This document shows positions 23,993 to 35,502 of a stretch of 64,000 nt of DNA, piece after piece. Positions within the stretch are counted from its first letter, which is position 1; each line of letters opens with the position of its first letter. This DNA is from Epiperipatus broadwayi (taxonomy: Eukaryota; Onychophora; Udeonychophora; Euonychophora; Peripatidae): contig JAQFVV010013373.1 in NCBI GenBank assembly GCA_028023455.1, forward strand, positions 26,001 through 90,000. Reading direction: 5' to 3'. The translations under genes and the position numbers were made by a program. A model generated the notes under the pieces. It had not been told where the DNA came from. It was given only the letters and a program-made list of their open reading frames with translations, and did not search any database.

Positions 23993-25250
23993 GAAAGTCA
24001 ATTTATAATATATATATATATTGTCAGAAATTTTATATGTTAAATTGCGCAAATCGATTAGTAGATGTCAAGTTAAAATAATGATTGTAATAATATATTC
24101 TTTTCAATATCATTAAATAGTTGTATTTGATTCATGTTTGACATATATATGGTATCAAGTGATAACTGTAATGTATAACTTAAACTAGAAAATGAATAAA
24201 GTACACTTATTTGCATAGGAGTTATATATAAATATGCAAAATATAATAGAAACATATTTACAAATTCTATCATTATTTAATAATTGTATTAGCTCTTAAT
24301 TGTATTGTCAGATGTATTTTGATAGGTATGGAGCAGGTCATGGTATTGAATATTAAAGTTATAGATTAATATCCCCACATGTCTGTTATTTAAAAGTTGT
24401 CTTTTATATATATTTTGCCTATATGTAAAGGCTCATATGATATGATATTTATATATATATTTTGTGCTAGGCATTCAATAAAGCTTTGAGTTGATAAAAT
24501 TATGAAATAAATGTTGAACTTTGCATGCTAGGATATAAGCCTTATATTAAAAAGAAGCTCAAGTACTTGATGTTCATAATAAAAGATGTGGTTCAAAATA
24601 AGAGAAGTAAATAAATCCTTATAGCATAGTGGGAAGGAGTTTTTTTACATTGTCTTTTGTATCATTTTGTATATTGATCCCACTTTAAAGAAATACATCT
24701 TTAATCTAAATTATTAATTTAACAAGCTACTACTAATTTATTTATTTATTTATTTTATAAGTTTTATACAATTTTTATGCAAAATATATACTTCAATTTA
24801 TGTTTATTATCAATAAATCTTTTATTTGATTTATATAAAAAAAATTGAACATTTGAAAAGCAAATCAATTTTTGTTTTTCATATATATGTATTTATGCTA
24901 TTTCAAAATATGAAACCACAATCTTGGAATAAATCTTATATCAATTGTTTTTTTTTAAAAATAATGACTTTGAGCTTTCATTTAAGATTTATTAATATCT
25001 TTATTTTCTCTTTTTAGTGCAGCAGTTATTAGATAATTTGGTAAATTCTCCATCAACTAAATGGTAATATTGTGTTTTAGCTAATTATTTATTTAAGCAA
25101 TTATTAATTGAAATATTAAATCATATATAATCTTGTTTGTAAATATATATTGAATTCAACAAAATTTCCTTTGTTTCCAATGTATATTCTAGTAAATGAT
25201 CAAGTTAACCCTGAGAATAAATTATTTGATAGGTATTTTTTTGTGCCCTG
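23993..25250. other. AT-rich non-coding stretch
   Basis: No gene recognised. A polyadenylation-like aataaagc occurs at about 24478 and several short (TA)n tracts are present. Open frames at 24073-24273 and 24826-25017 have no family resemblance. Confidence 0.5.
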
Positions 25251-25285
25251 TAGTATCCATTTTTACTTCACACATAGTTAGTTTG

Positions 25286-25770
25286 GAGCATTCTATTACA
25301 TTTCATTTCTTTTATATGAATATGGTTTTCTGTTACATTTGATTTCATTTCTCATCATATGTAAATAGTGCTATATTACATTTATTGTCCAATGATTGGG
25401 GCGATTTTATCTTTCTTCATTTGGATACTGCATTATATTGCACTTATCAGTACCAATTAAGGCAATCAGATGGTCTATTACATTTGGTAACTTGTAATGC
25501 ATGACTTGATTATTTGATTGGTGGTTGTGAGATATACTATTATCACATGTGAACTTGATTAATTAATTGGTTAGTGGTTATAGATATTCTATTACATTTT
25601 TATTATATATGAGGCAAGTGTACCTTTTCATATATAGATAAGGCATTTTATTACATTAATACTATTACATTAATATCCTCTCTTCATACGTAACATATAC
25701 ATACTTGCCATTGAGAGGCTCAGTTAGTTGATGATTGTTGGTGACAAGTATTCTATTACATTTTGATGCC
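25286..25770 (+). repeat. Recurring ttctattacattt motif, 40-60 bp apart
   Basis: The motif ttctattacattt or a close variant recurs near 25291, 25330, 25371, 25474, 25587, 25646, 25661 and 25751, with weaker versions near 25429 and 25530. Sequence between copies is variable (some share ggttagtggttata-like phrases). It looks like a very degenerate tandem array with a 40-60 bp period, ending about 420 bp before the coiled-coil ORF at 26188. Confidence 0.6.
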
Positions 25771-25847
25771 AGCAATGTTTTGGCTTGAAAGTAAATAATT
25801 AATTAGGCTGAATTCATATAGTATAAAAGGGTGTTGAGTTTTAATTC

Positions 25848-25925
<78 letters not shown>
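25848..25925 (+). repeat. (CT)n(TA)n microsatellite
   Basis: A short CT run is followed by about 65 bp of uninterrupted TA. The length is likely to vary between alleles and assemblies. Confidence 0.95.
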
Positions 25926-25928
<3 letters not shown>

Positions 25929-26187
25929 CTTATTAAGGTCATAGTATCGGTTGGTGTTTTCCATAAATGGAGAAGGTTATGATTTTAAAGAAGTGAAATT
26001 TGAATTACTGGATAGCTATTGTTTATGGTAAAATCAGGATGTTTATACTCTGCTAAGGTGATTATTTGTGTTTTAGAATAGTGGCAAGGGATGACAAGCC
26101 TTGGATGGTAATAATTTTTATATAAGAATATATTTTAGATTTGTTATTATTATTTTTTTGAGTGTATAATATTGCTTAAACATAAAT

Positions 26188-26580
26188 ATGGATAATGCAA
26201 ATGAAGTATCAACGGGTGCTAACATTAGTTTGCAGGACTTAGTGGAGATGATAATGCAAACAAAAGATAAATTGGAAAAATTGGAGGTTAATACCCGAGA
26301 ATTAAAAGCTAACACCCAAAAATTAAGAGCTGATTAAGAAGCCAATTCTGATAAATTGGAAGCTAATTCCCAATAATTGGAAGCTAATAGCCAAGAATTA
26401 AAAACTGATTTAAAAGCAAATTCAAATAAATTGGAGACCAGCTTTAATGAGTTAAAAGCTGCATTAAAAACTAACACTGAAAGAATAATTGTTAAAATGA
26501 AAGTTAAGTCTGATAAAATAAATACAGAGTTGATCACAGTAATAAATAATAATTTTGAGTTTGAAAAGAATAAGGATTAA
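26188..26580 (+). pseudogene. Coiled-coil Gag/ORF1-like remnant
   Basis: From the ATG at 26188 (MDNANEVSTGANISLQDLVE) one frame runs to a stop after EFEKNKD at 26578-26580, with only two internal stops (TAA at 26335-26337 and 26374-26376). The total is about 130 codons. From residue 30 it is a run of heptad-like repeats of the type NSQELKA/NSNKLET, predicting a long parallel coiled coil; no zinc knuckle is seen. Similar repetitive coiled-coil N-termini occur in retrotransposon ORF1/Gag proteins. A related but distinct remnant lies on the minus strand at 31780-32085. The host of origin (LTR element or LINE) cannot be decided. A coiled-coil host protein is unlikely given the stops and setting. 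Confidence 0.55.
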
Positions 26581-26589
26581 AAGGATAGT

Positions 26590-27410
26590 AATATGTTTTC
26601 TTTAGTTGAAGATCATCATTATTTAGGTAAGATTTGTAAAATTAATAGCTTTTATTGAAAAATAAGGAGTTTAGAGATTGAACAGTGTTATACTATGAAA
26701 TGCATGGCCATCAATGTATGAACTATAATGACAGAAGGGTTAAGAATTAATGAAAACATAATACTGCTTTCTGAAAGTAGGTTTTGTGAAAAAAGTATGG
26801 ACATTTTTTTTTTGAAGAGAGGCAAAACTTTATGCATAGATTTAGGTCTTGTCATTTTATAGCTAATGATGGCAGAGACAATGCATGGTGTTTGGTGTAT
26901 AATAACATGAGTGTTGAATTCAAGAAATATTGTTTGGATATGACAAATCATATTAATTCTGAGACTTCATCTCATAATGAACTGTATCATGGTAATTTTG
27001 TGTGGTACCAAGAAAGTATACTTTTAGGTAGATTAAAGACTAAATATATGAATGGAAATTCATAGCATTGTTGCAATAGAAATGACTGGTTTTATAAATA
27101 TCCCAGCAAGACAAAGATGGTAAGAAATATAGCATTGAAGTTTGAGAGAAACAGGGAAGTAAAGACACCTGTTTATGATAGTTTTGTTTATTATTTGGAG
27201 TCTGTATTTTTGAATCTTGTAAGAGTAAGCTTTTATATTTATAACTTATTTAGATAGCATAATATTTATCGACTCAATTTACAAATATCCATTTCAGATA
27301 AAAATTTGGAATCATTTGCCTTACTTTGATACTTTTTGTTCTCTGTTAGAGTTGTTTTTTTTATCCCATATTCTGTGTTATCAGAAAGTTGTGTTTTGAA
27401 ATTGCAAACC
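26590..27410 (+). other. Possible continuation of the same element, unassigned
   Basis: Downstream of the coiled-coil remnant, a 77-codon plus frame (26832-27065) and, in a nearby frame, a phrase near 27080-27255 containing DWFYKYPSKTKMVRNIALKF read as complex, non-repetitive protein. They match no domain I recognise. Their position fits the remainder of a retroelement polyprotein broken by frameshifts, but this is inference only. Confidence 0.35.
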
Positions 27411-27413
27411 TTT

Positions 27414-28003
27414 TTAGAAGCACTTTCAACTATCTTTGTAGTTTTTGTCAACTAATACTTTTAAAATGTCACTTTTCCATAATTCCATGATGTCAACTTT
27501 CCCATAATTCTGTGATCTTAATGTTTGCTGTTTGCCTATTAATTAAATCTTGCTTGTATTTATATATTAACATCCCTTATTTAATTTTCCTTTTATTATT
27601 ATTTCTTTCAGTTTCCAATATTTTTACATTACTATAATTAAAATCAAAACCATACATGCATGATTTATTATGGTCATAAAAGACAGAAGCTGATAAATTA
27701 TCATTATTTTTATAATTTTGTTTATCAGCTTCTGTCTTTTATGACCATAATAAATCATGTATATATCATTTTGATTTTAATTATAGTAATGTAAAAATAT
27801 TGGAAACTGAAAAAAATAATAATAAAAGAAAAATTAAAGAAGCAATGTTAATATATAAATACAAGCAATATTTAATAAATAGGCAAGCAGCAACCTTAAG
27901 ATTATGGAATTATGGGAAAGTTGACATCATGGAATTTGGGGAAAGCTGATATTTAAAAGTATTAGTTGCTAAAAACTACAAAGATGGTTGAAAGCACTTC
28001 TAA
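27414..28003. repeat. 590-bp palindrome of two PLE GIY-YIG ends
   Basis: Arms 27414-27697 and 27721-28003 are reverse complements over about 284 bp with few differences, around a 23-bp loop. The inner ends agacagaagctgataaa and tttatcagcttctgtct match exactly. Read outward from the loop, each arm encodes the last part of a PLE GIY-YIG domain: HFDFNYSNVKILETEKNNNK, RKIKEAMLIYKYKQYLINRQ and then AATLRLW in the right arm. The left arm is its mirror with small indels. It is thus a head-to-head joining of two 3' fragments of one PLE family, 0.5 kb upstream of duplicated segment B. Confidence 0.85.
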
Positions 28004-28484
28004 GTGATGGTTATAGATATATATTTATAAACTTTTAAATACTGTATTTTCTAATATTTATTTATAAATTTGCATATATTATTTTGAAGAAATACAGACA
28101 TCAATTTGTAATATATATATATAAGAAAATGTTTATTTTAATGAATGTTTCAATACAAATTTTATACTGACAATATCTCATTTTGAGCTCATTGAAAATG
28201 TAAATACATTTCTTTTTAAATCTCATTAGGTGAATGTTTATTACCTATTAATTTGTTATACCTTTAATTTGAGTTATTATAAAGACATTAGATAAGGAAA
28301 TATGACATTTAGTGTTTTGGAAAAGTAGACATTTCTTTATAATTAAGCACTACAAAATGTTTCAAAACCTATTTATTTATGTGATTGTTGTTAAATGGAT
28401 TTATTTAAGTGGGAAAGATTACTCATAGATAAGTGAGGAATAGTTGTTTGTATACAAAGTCATTTTTTATTAGCAGGGGAGTTT
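28004..28484. other. AT-rich spacer
   Basis: Nothing recognised between the palindrome and duplicated copy B. It is not obviously similar to 22221-22688, apart from AT richness. Confidence 0.45.
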
Positions 28485-29764
28485 TGTAAGGGATGGAAAA
28501 ATCCAACATTTCTTTTGAAGTGCCATTATATTTTTTAAAAAAAATCTCTTTGAATTGGTTTTGACATAAAGATTTGTATATAGGTTGTTATTGTTGTTAG
28601 TTGTTGTTATTGTTATCTGCTTTATTTTTGTTTATTTACTGCTGGTATGTGCTTTGTTTTGTGATCATGTGATTTTGATAGAAATGGATATATATAAATT
28701 CATGAGTGTATATGCATATAAATAATTAACAACAGTAGCATTTAAATTGTTAGTTATAATTAGATTGTATTTTATTTTTGGAAATTATTTAAAATGTAAT
28801 GTTATTATTTTAGTTGTTTATTTATTTATTTATTTATTTTGTAGATTGCAAAAATAAAGTTTTCAATGTAATATTTTTTTATTGATATTTTTGTTTTGGT
28901 GTTTAAAAAATGTTTTAAAATCAACAATTGCACTGTTAAATATTTTAAGTCAGCATGTGAAAAAAAGAAAATGATTTAAAACAATAAGAAGAGACCACTA
29001 TGGAAACAATATAAAAAAAATCATCATCATTATTATTATTAAAAACATTGAAAGAAATAAGTAAAAGCTGTACTTTGTCTGCTTACAATTTTTTTTTCTT
29101 CTGGCATAATTATATAAGTTATTGAAGTGAAATTCATCATCATAATGGCAGTTAGAGCTCAATTACTTCTCAAGGCATATACAACTTAGGAAAACATACT
29201 GTAATCACTGGACAAGTGTTTGATATCTGATGAAAACAAAAAATAGCTATGTTTTTACCTTTTAAGTTTCTGTTAATAATTCTAACCTGAATATTAAATC
29301 AATTTATTTCTTCAACTAATTTGTCAATCTGAATAATATAAAGAATATGCCAGGAATAAATAACTTCATCAGAAGATCTATAAATTCAAGTGTTATTAAT
29401 ATTTATACATATTTAAAGTTATTTCATGTACTATGGAATGGAGCTGAGATAAAATATTTTTAAAATAAATAAGAGACTGGAAATATTGGAAGCACGGTTA
29501 TGGAGTTAATTATAATTGGTCAATATATATTTATTCATTTGTTGATTTTTATTTTTTTTATTATTGTTTTCTTAATCATAAAACTTATTTCAAAAATAAA
29601 AGTTGCAAATGTTGTAACTTGGAAATGATTCATCATTATACGTTAAACATGTTATTATTATTTTTTTAATGAAATTAAAAATTTATCTTTACAAGACTAA
29701 ATACATATGTGATGCTTAAGACTAGGTTATAATTTTCTTTTTGAATAATTTGAATTAATAAATA
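28485..29764 (+). repeat. 1.3 kb direct duplication, copy B
   Basis: The partner of 22689-23992. It starts tgtaagggatgg and remains collinear to about 29764, with small indels including loss of about 30 bp relative to copy A near 29178. It is followed by a sequence (29765-29830) that is also found near 34050-34110, so the right boundary is a true end of homology with copy A. Confidence 0.9.
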
Positions 29765-30310
29765 ATTAACTTTTACAAACTTTTAAAATGCATAATAATT
29801 TTTTGTAATAATTTTTCAAAAACTATACATTTATACTACATCAGAGAAGTTTCATTTGTCCTTTTTCTATTTATGACTAAAATAAAGTTGATTTAGTATA
29901 AAACATTTCATTTTGTTTCAACTCTAATTTTTTTTTTGAAATTTAAAATAATGCCATACTTAATCACACTTCAAAACATCACATGGTCACCATTTTATAT
30001 TCTTGCACATGCTATTAATAAAAATACTGAACACTTCATACAGTGGTGCCATCAAGTGCAAAACTTCATAATTAATGGATGCAGAAAGGTTTTGTGCATA
30101 AAATCCCTATCTAGTGCCTACTCATCCAACACCTCTAGGGTAATTTTTAGTTTTTGGCTTTCATCAGTGAGGAGTTTTGGATTTGAAAGCACTGCACCTA
30201 GATCTTAGGATCTAATACAACTCTCTATCAGATTAGCTTGGAAATATTATGGTGTTTTCAACATGGGCTCCTAGCTTTATAGTTAATGAAACAGTTTAAA
30301 GGTGGCTGCT
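29765..30310 (+). repeat. Copy of the 4.1-5.2 kb interspersed repeat family
   Basis: The segment 29950-30290 follows the 4.1 kb family order: ttcaaaacatcacatggtca, gtggtgccatcaagtg, tgcataaaatccctatctag, tttggctttcatcagtgagg, atcagattagcttgg, gctttatagttaa. It is a single, non-palindromic copy. The flank aacttttaaaatgcataat (29780-29810) resembles 34056-34090, next to another family fragment, so it may belong to the unit. A 90-codon open frame across it is fortuitous. Confidence 0.7.
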
Positions 30311-30314
30311 GGAA

Positions 30315-31105
30315 AAAAAATTCCCCCAAATTTATTAATTACATCTCAAATAATCCATTCCCTTTCTCTCCACACTTTTTTTAAAAATGAATAACAAAGG
30401 AGACATAAAATTTTAAAGACAAAATAAAAATTCCAAAATAAATTTATCAATTACAAATCAAAATAAATTGTTTAAATTTCTAAATCAATAATTTTGATAA
30501 ATCTATATTAGGTATATTATAATGAGCAATCCAAAGGAGTCTTAAAAACTTAGAATTGAACATTCACAAAAAACATGTCAATAAAAACTAATACTAATGG
30601 GTTTCAGATTACACATTAAATATATAAATTAAGTCAATACTATTACTAAGATAAATCACCATTTTTCTAAAGAAATTATTAAATAATCAATTAGTCATCC
30701 CAGTATAATTTTATGAGATCAAAGAAATGTTTAAAGAGTTAATAAAATATAAAAATAGAAATGTAGATAGCTAATTAGATTGATACACCATCAATATTAT
30801 GGCTGGATCACTTTTGAGACTTAAAATCTGATAAACACACAATTTTAGAGTTATTCCTGGCTCACATTTGAGATATAGAGGCTGCTAAATATAAATATAA
30901 AATGGGTGGAAACAGTGTTGAGATAGAGAACAGTGTGGAATATCATGAAAACACTGCACCCTCAAAACAATGATAAACCATCCATCCATCATCATTACTG
31001 AAAATATAAACATCAAATCTCAACAACTCTCTCATGGTATTATTGACTTTAGTTTAGATTTTTATAGTAGTCATTTTCAATGCTTAACCTTATTTAACTT
31101 TTATA
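30315..31105. other. AT-rich non-coding stretch
   Basis: No gene or known element seen. Contains a small catccatccatcatcatt run near 30975. Confidence 0.5.
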
Positions 31106-31108
31106 ACT

Positions 31109-31195
31109 TATAATATATATATATATATATTTCCCTAATACATTTATTCTTTATAATATATATATATATATATTTCCCTAATACATTTATTCTTT
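31109..31195 (+). repeat. 43-bp tandem duplication containing (TA)n
   Basis: Two adjacent copies of a unit made of (TA)n followed by tttccctaatacatttattc lie at 31109-31151 and 31152-31195. They are essentially identical. Confidence 0.85.
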
Positions 31196-31689
31196 TTAAC
31201 AAATCCATGGTTGTCAACTTAGAAGTCATTCTTATTTACAATCTCTTTCTAAATATTTTTTATTAATATACAGGTCCTCACTCAGAATGATCTGGAATTA
31301 TTTTTATTGATTCTATGGTCACTTTGTTACATTTCTAGAATAAGTGGATTTTCTATTCTGTTTTCTGGATGTATCTTTTACTTCCCACAATGAGTTTTTA
31401 AACTTAATAATTTCTTGTACAATTTGTCTAGAATAATTACTTGTCTTAACCCCAACTTTCCCTTCTCTCATTCTCTTATTTTAAATCTTCTTGATTTTGT
31501 GGTACTTTTTCTTTTATATATCCTATGAGAAAAATAATTCTATAACTAGTTATGTAGTTTCTTTTCTCTAGTGCATAAATAGCATTTCATTTTCTAAATT
31601 AGTAATTTCTTCATCTGCTTTTATTTACATTATGTGTACTTTTAGATGCATGATCTGCCATGACACACATATCACCATCTAAGGTTTTT

Positions 31690-32085
31690 GGGTCATATAT
31701 ATATCATAATCATCCCTAACTAAGGCATTTTGGTATTTATCTTTAATTTTATCTGTTTCATCTAAATTAGAGCTAGTTTATATAACCTCTTGTGATGCTA
31801 AAGTCATATCACAATTATCTACGTCTATTTTCTCGGCTATCGCAACATTTTCTTTATTATTTTCTCTGAATTCTGATATCAATTAGATTCTGTCATCTTT
31901 TACTTCTGTAATAAAATTTTCCATTTGTTTTTTTAGTTCTTCATGCTGTTTTTTAATATGATCTATCATCTTTTAATTTTGTGTTTTCAATTATGTTAAC
32001 ATGTTCATAAATTCTCTCATAAGCATCTCAGTTTCATTTGTATGAGCCTGCATTTTGCCATTAATTTTGTAATCAGATACTATTA
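31690..32085 (-). pseudogene. Coiled-coil Gag/ORF1-like remnant
   Basis: The minus strand encodes, with three in-frame stops, SDYKINGKMQAHTNETEMLM, REFMNMLT, LKTQN, MIDHIKKQHEELKKQMENFI, TEVKDDRI and then EFRENNKENVAIAEKIDVDN. The composition (K/E/Q-rich, leucines or isoleucines at 3-4 residue spacing) predicts a coiled coil. It resembles in style, not closely in sequence, the remnant at 26188-26580. Further minus-strand phrases down to about 31320 (RKSTTKSRRFKIR) may be a basic continuation. Probably the N-terminal ORF of a retroelement. Confidence 0.45.
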
Positions 32086-32089
32086 TTGT

Positions 32090-33535
32090 TATGTAAAGTT
32101 ATAATAAAATTAGCTGCTAAACTATTTCTACAAGAATTAAAGAAGAATAAAAAAAACTTTAATTTTATTGCTTCTTTCTTTGCTTATTTTGAAGTTATAG
32201 TGCACACTTCTCTTTTCATTATGCTTGCTTTTCTTCATTATTATCCTATATCTATTTTATTTTATTGCCTTGTTGACATTTATTTAATATGTTTGCCTAA
32301 CTATTATGTCTACAACCTCTGCCTATCACTATGATGCTATCTAATAATATTTACAGACTTACTGATTTTTTTTTTAAAAAACAAAACAAAACAAATCAAA
32401 ACAAAAAGTAAACTTTCTCCTATTTCTTATCAGGTCAGATATTATTTATTTTGTACATTTCATTAGCTTATTAATCTTTTTAAAATCAGTATTAATGACT
32501 AATAGATATTAAAATAATAGAGATATGTAGAAAAAATCCAAATGATAATATCTTAAAAATTGAACAAGATTCAATCCCTGTTAGTTTTGGATTGAGATAA
32601 TCCCAAATAGTCCCCAAATATAATGAGAATTACCCACATACAAGGATAAATAAAAAAAAATTGTACAAATTAATTCAGTCTAGGAGAATATGATTACAAA
32701 TGAGTGATCATGCATGACAATACAATTTTTTTATTAATATAGTTTAATAACAGTCATGGGTAATGATCATACTGGTTCTACATTAAATACAAGTCTTTAT
32801 ACAGACTAAGCCACATTTCCTGATCATAGTCCTCTCCATCTTTATAGTACTATTCTGATGAAATATAAAGCAGTATACTTGTAAATCAGATGAGAAAATT
32901 TATGAGAAACAAAATTATTAACTATAATGATAATTTCATTTAACACAATAAAAACAATAAAATGGTTTATATTTACATATTTACTTGGATAAAATAGGAA
33001 AAATACATGACAGAAAATATCTTTAATTATTATTTATTTAATAAAAGTCATTGTAAAAGTCTTACCCATTTTACCTGTTTTTAAATTTTCTGTTGAGCTC
33101 AACTTTTCTTAAACAATAAAAAAATTTTAAATTGAGATCTTTAGCCATAACAATTAATTGTAATTTCATATCAAAACTTATAAATGATTTAACTTGACGA
33201 TTTTTCTGTAAATATGTTTTTTTTATTGTTGGGCCTTATAATTGAGGAATCCAGATTTGACAAATGTATAACTTTTTTCTTCTGGGGTAATTTCTTCTTT
33301 TTATCACTTAGTTAACAGGTAAATTTCTTTATAATGTTAAATAGTCAATAATATGCTCTAGTGTTGACAGGCAGACCGAAGTGTTATTCAGCATTAAGGC
33401 ATTATCATCACCCCGTGAATAAGCTACATTTCTGGAAAGAAAAAGGTTGCCATGAGAATTCAAATAATTTTTCTGACTTTAATTTTTATAAGCAGCACAA
33501 AAAAGGATTTAACTCTCTTCAATGTTTGAAAGCAT
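32090..33535. other. AT-rich non-coding stretch
   Basis: No gene recognised. The 82-codon open frame at 32086-32334 is hydrophobic T-rich translation overlapping the end of the coiled-coil remnant on the other strand. Confidence 0.5.

Positions 33536-33538
<3 letters not shown>

Positions 33539-33627
<89 letters not shown>
33539..33627 (+). repeat. (TA)n microsatellite, about 44 units
   Basis: About 88 bp of pure alternating AT, bounded by tacaat and attgta, which are mutual reverse complements. A 120-codon open frame that spans it is dominated by an isoleucine-tyrosine run and is an artefact. Confidence 0.95.
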
Positions 33628-33629
<2 letters not shown>

Positions 33630-33671
33630 ACTTTATTGTCTATTCCCATGGCAACTTAATATTTTGAAAAT

Positions 33672-33879
33672 AAAACAGGCAAAACTCACTAAACGTATTG
33701 CCACACACAGCAAGCTAGAGTAATCTAATGGATGCCAGAAGGCTTGTGCATAAAATCCCCATTAGTGCATACTCATCCAATATCCACAGACTAGTTTCTG
33801 GCTTGTGGCCTTCTGGCATCCATTGATTACTCCAGCTTGCTGTGTGTCGCAATATGTATAGTAAGTTTTGCCTGTTTTA
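33672..33879. repeat. Foldback element with 72-bp arms
   Basis: Arms 33672-33743 and 33808-33879 are near-identical reverse complements (outer taaaacaggcaaaact, inner gatgccagaaggc). The 64-bp loop (33744-33807) contains the phrases ttgtgcataaaatcccc and catactcatccaatatcc of the 4.1-5.2 kb repeat family. This is another palindromic member of that family, younger by arm similarity. Confidence 0.8.
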
Positions 33880-34164
33880 ATAACAGTTATACACAAGCAT
33901 AAGAGGTGATGGTTATGTGATGTTTATTTTGAAAATAATTAACTTTATTTTAGAATTATTATTTATATATACCAAGAAATAAACTTCTTTATTTCTGATA
34001 AATTGTTTTATTTTTTAACTTGGCAATACATTATTTGATTTAAACTAAATAAATAACTTTAACAAAGTTTTAAAATGCATAATGATTCTGTGTATTCATT
34101 TTTCAAAATTATACATGTGATGAGTAAAATTTATGAATGCTTTATCTCTGCGAATGTAATATAT

Positions 34165-34608
34165 ACACAAATACAAAAACTGTATTCAGAGCAAAGCCTT
34201 ATTAACATTAAAAATACTGTGTGCTGCTGAGGATGCTTTCAACAGATAATTGTCATAAATGTATAATTCTGGCCATTGATTCGAGCTCACATGTTACAAC
34301 ATCATTGGCTCATAATACAATAATGCCAAGCAAAAGGTGAAGGAGGCTTGGCACACTACCAAGGACAATTATAACCATCAATAAGTAAGAATTTTGCATT
34401 ATCCTTTCAAAAAAGTAATTTGCACTAACTAATTAATGTACTATGCAAATATTATTTTAACTTGTTAACTTTTAAACAGGATTTTATTTTCTATCTTAGT
34501 TACAAGCATTCTATGTCTATGACAATTATCTGTTGAAAACATGCTAAGCACTACAGTATTTTTATCGTTAATAAAGCTTTACTCTTAATACAGTTTTTGT
34601 GCGTGTGT
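34165..34608. mobile_element. MITE-like element with 94-bp terminal inverted repeats
   Basis: 34165-34258 and 34517-34608 are reverse complements at roughly 85-90% (acaaaaactgtatt at 34173 with its complement ending at 34600; caacagataattgtcat at 34240 with its complement ending at 34535). The 258-bp interior is not self-complementary and encodes nothing. Inverted similarity extends outward into a (TA)/(GT) tract. The structure fits a non-autonomous DNA transposon; no target-site duplication could be defined because of the microsatellite. Confidence 0.75.
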
Positions 34609-34619
34609 GTGTGTATATA

Positions 34620-35498
34620 TATATGTAAACTATCAGAGAGGTTATAATAAACTTAATTTGTTGTTTTCAAAATGGAAATTGAATACAATGTATTACAAGA
34701 GCACTAGACTCCTTTCTGTTCTGCACAATATGACCACATTGTCTTTTTTTTTTAAATCTTTTTTGACTCCAAATATTGTGCATTAGTTTTTATCCATAGT
34801 CTCTTCTTATATTTAGATATTGTAGTTAGAGTTAATAATTCATAAAAATTATTTTTAATTAAAATTTCTATTGTTAACAGTTCAAAATAAATCCCTGCTA
34901 TTGATAATACATATTACGAGCTGACAGGATAACGTTAGAAATGTTAAGGTTCTTTTGTTCCATAAGTTTGTTTTCCAGAAAACGTATTTTATTATTCATT
35001 AATTAATATATCTGTCACATCACTGAAGTAAATATTTGAGGTTGATTTTTTTGTTTTCAAGATCACCTGATATATTCTTTTGTTTCGAAGCAAAACAGTG
35101 CACCATTGTTGGTTATTGTTTTGCATTGGTATGTAACTGATATTTAATATTGGGGTTTTAATAATCCAGTTAAATTTTGCATGTTAATAAGCTTAATTAA
35201 TTTACTATGTCTTTGCCTTCTATATATAATAGAATATCTCAAGTGCTTTAATATATATAATATTAGAGATTAAGATTCATTCCACTGCAAAATAAATATT
35301 TTAAAATACTCTCTAACCCCCTATAAGATAACAATTAACTGGAATACAACAGTTGTCCATTCTTATACCTTACTTATTAATAGACAAACTTTTATATTAA
35401 TAAATGTAGCACAAAAATTTATGGCTGCTCTGTTCTTTTTAATTATTGTCTTATGCTGGATTAAAGAATATTTTAAAATATTTAATCTTAAATATTAT
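34620..35498. other. AT-rich non-coding stretch
   Basis: Nothing recognised. A small inverted pair (caaaacagtgcacc near 35092 and tgttttgcattgg near 35119) is probably chance. Confidence 0.5.
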
Positions 35499-35502
35499 AT
35501 AT

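Noticed and set aside
22689-29764. Confident call of a complete LTR retrotransposon from the 1.3 kb direct repeats
   Set aside because: No primer-binding site, polypurine tract, protease, RT or integrase was seen between them, and both copies follow PLE ends, so I kept it as a hypothesis.
33361-33723. 120-codon plus-strand open frame
   Set aside because: Its middle is an isoleucine-tyrosine run from a TA microsatellite and its end lies in a foldback arm.
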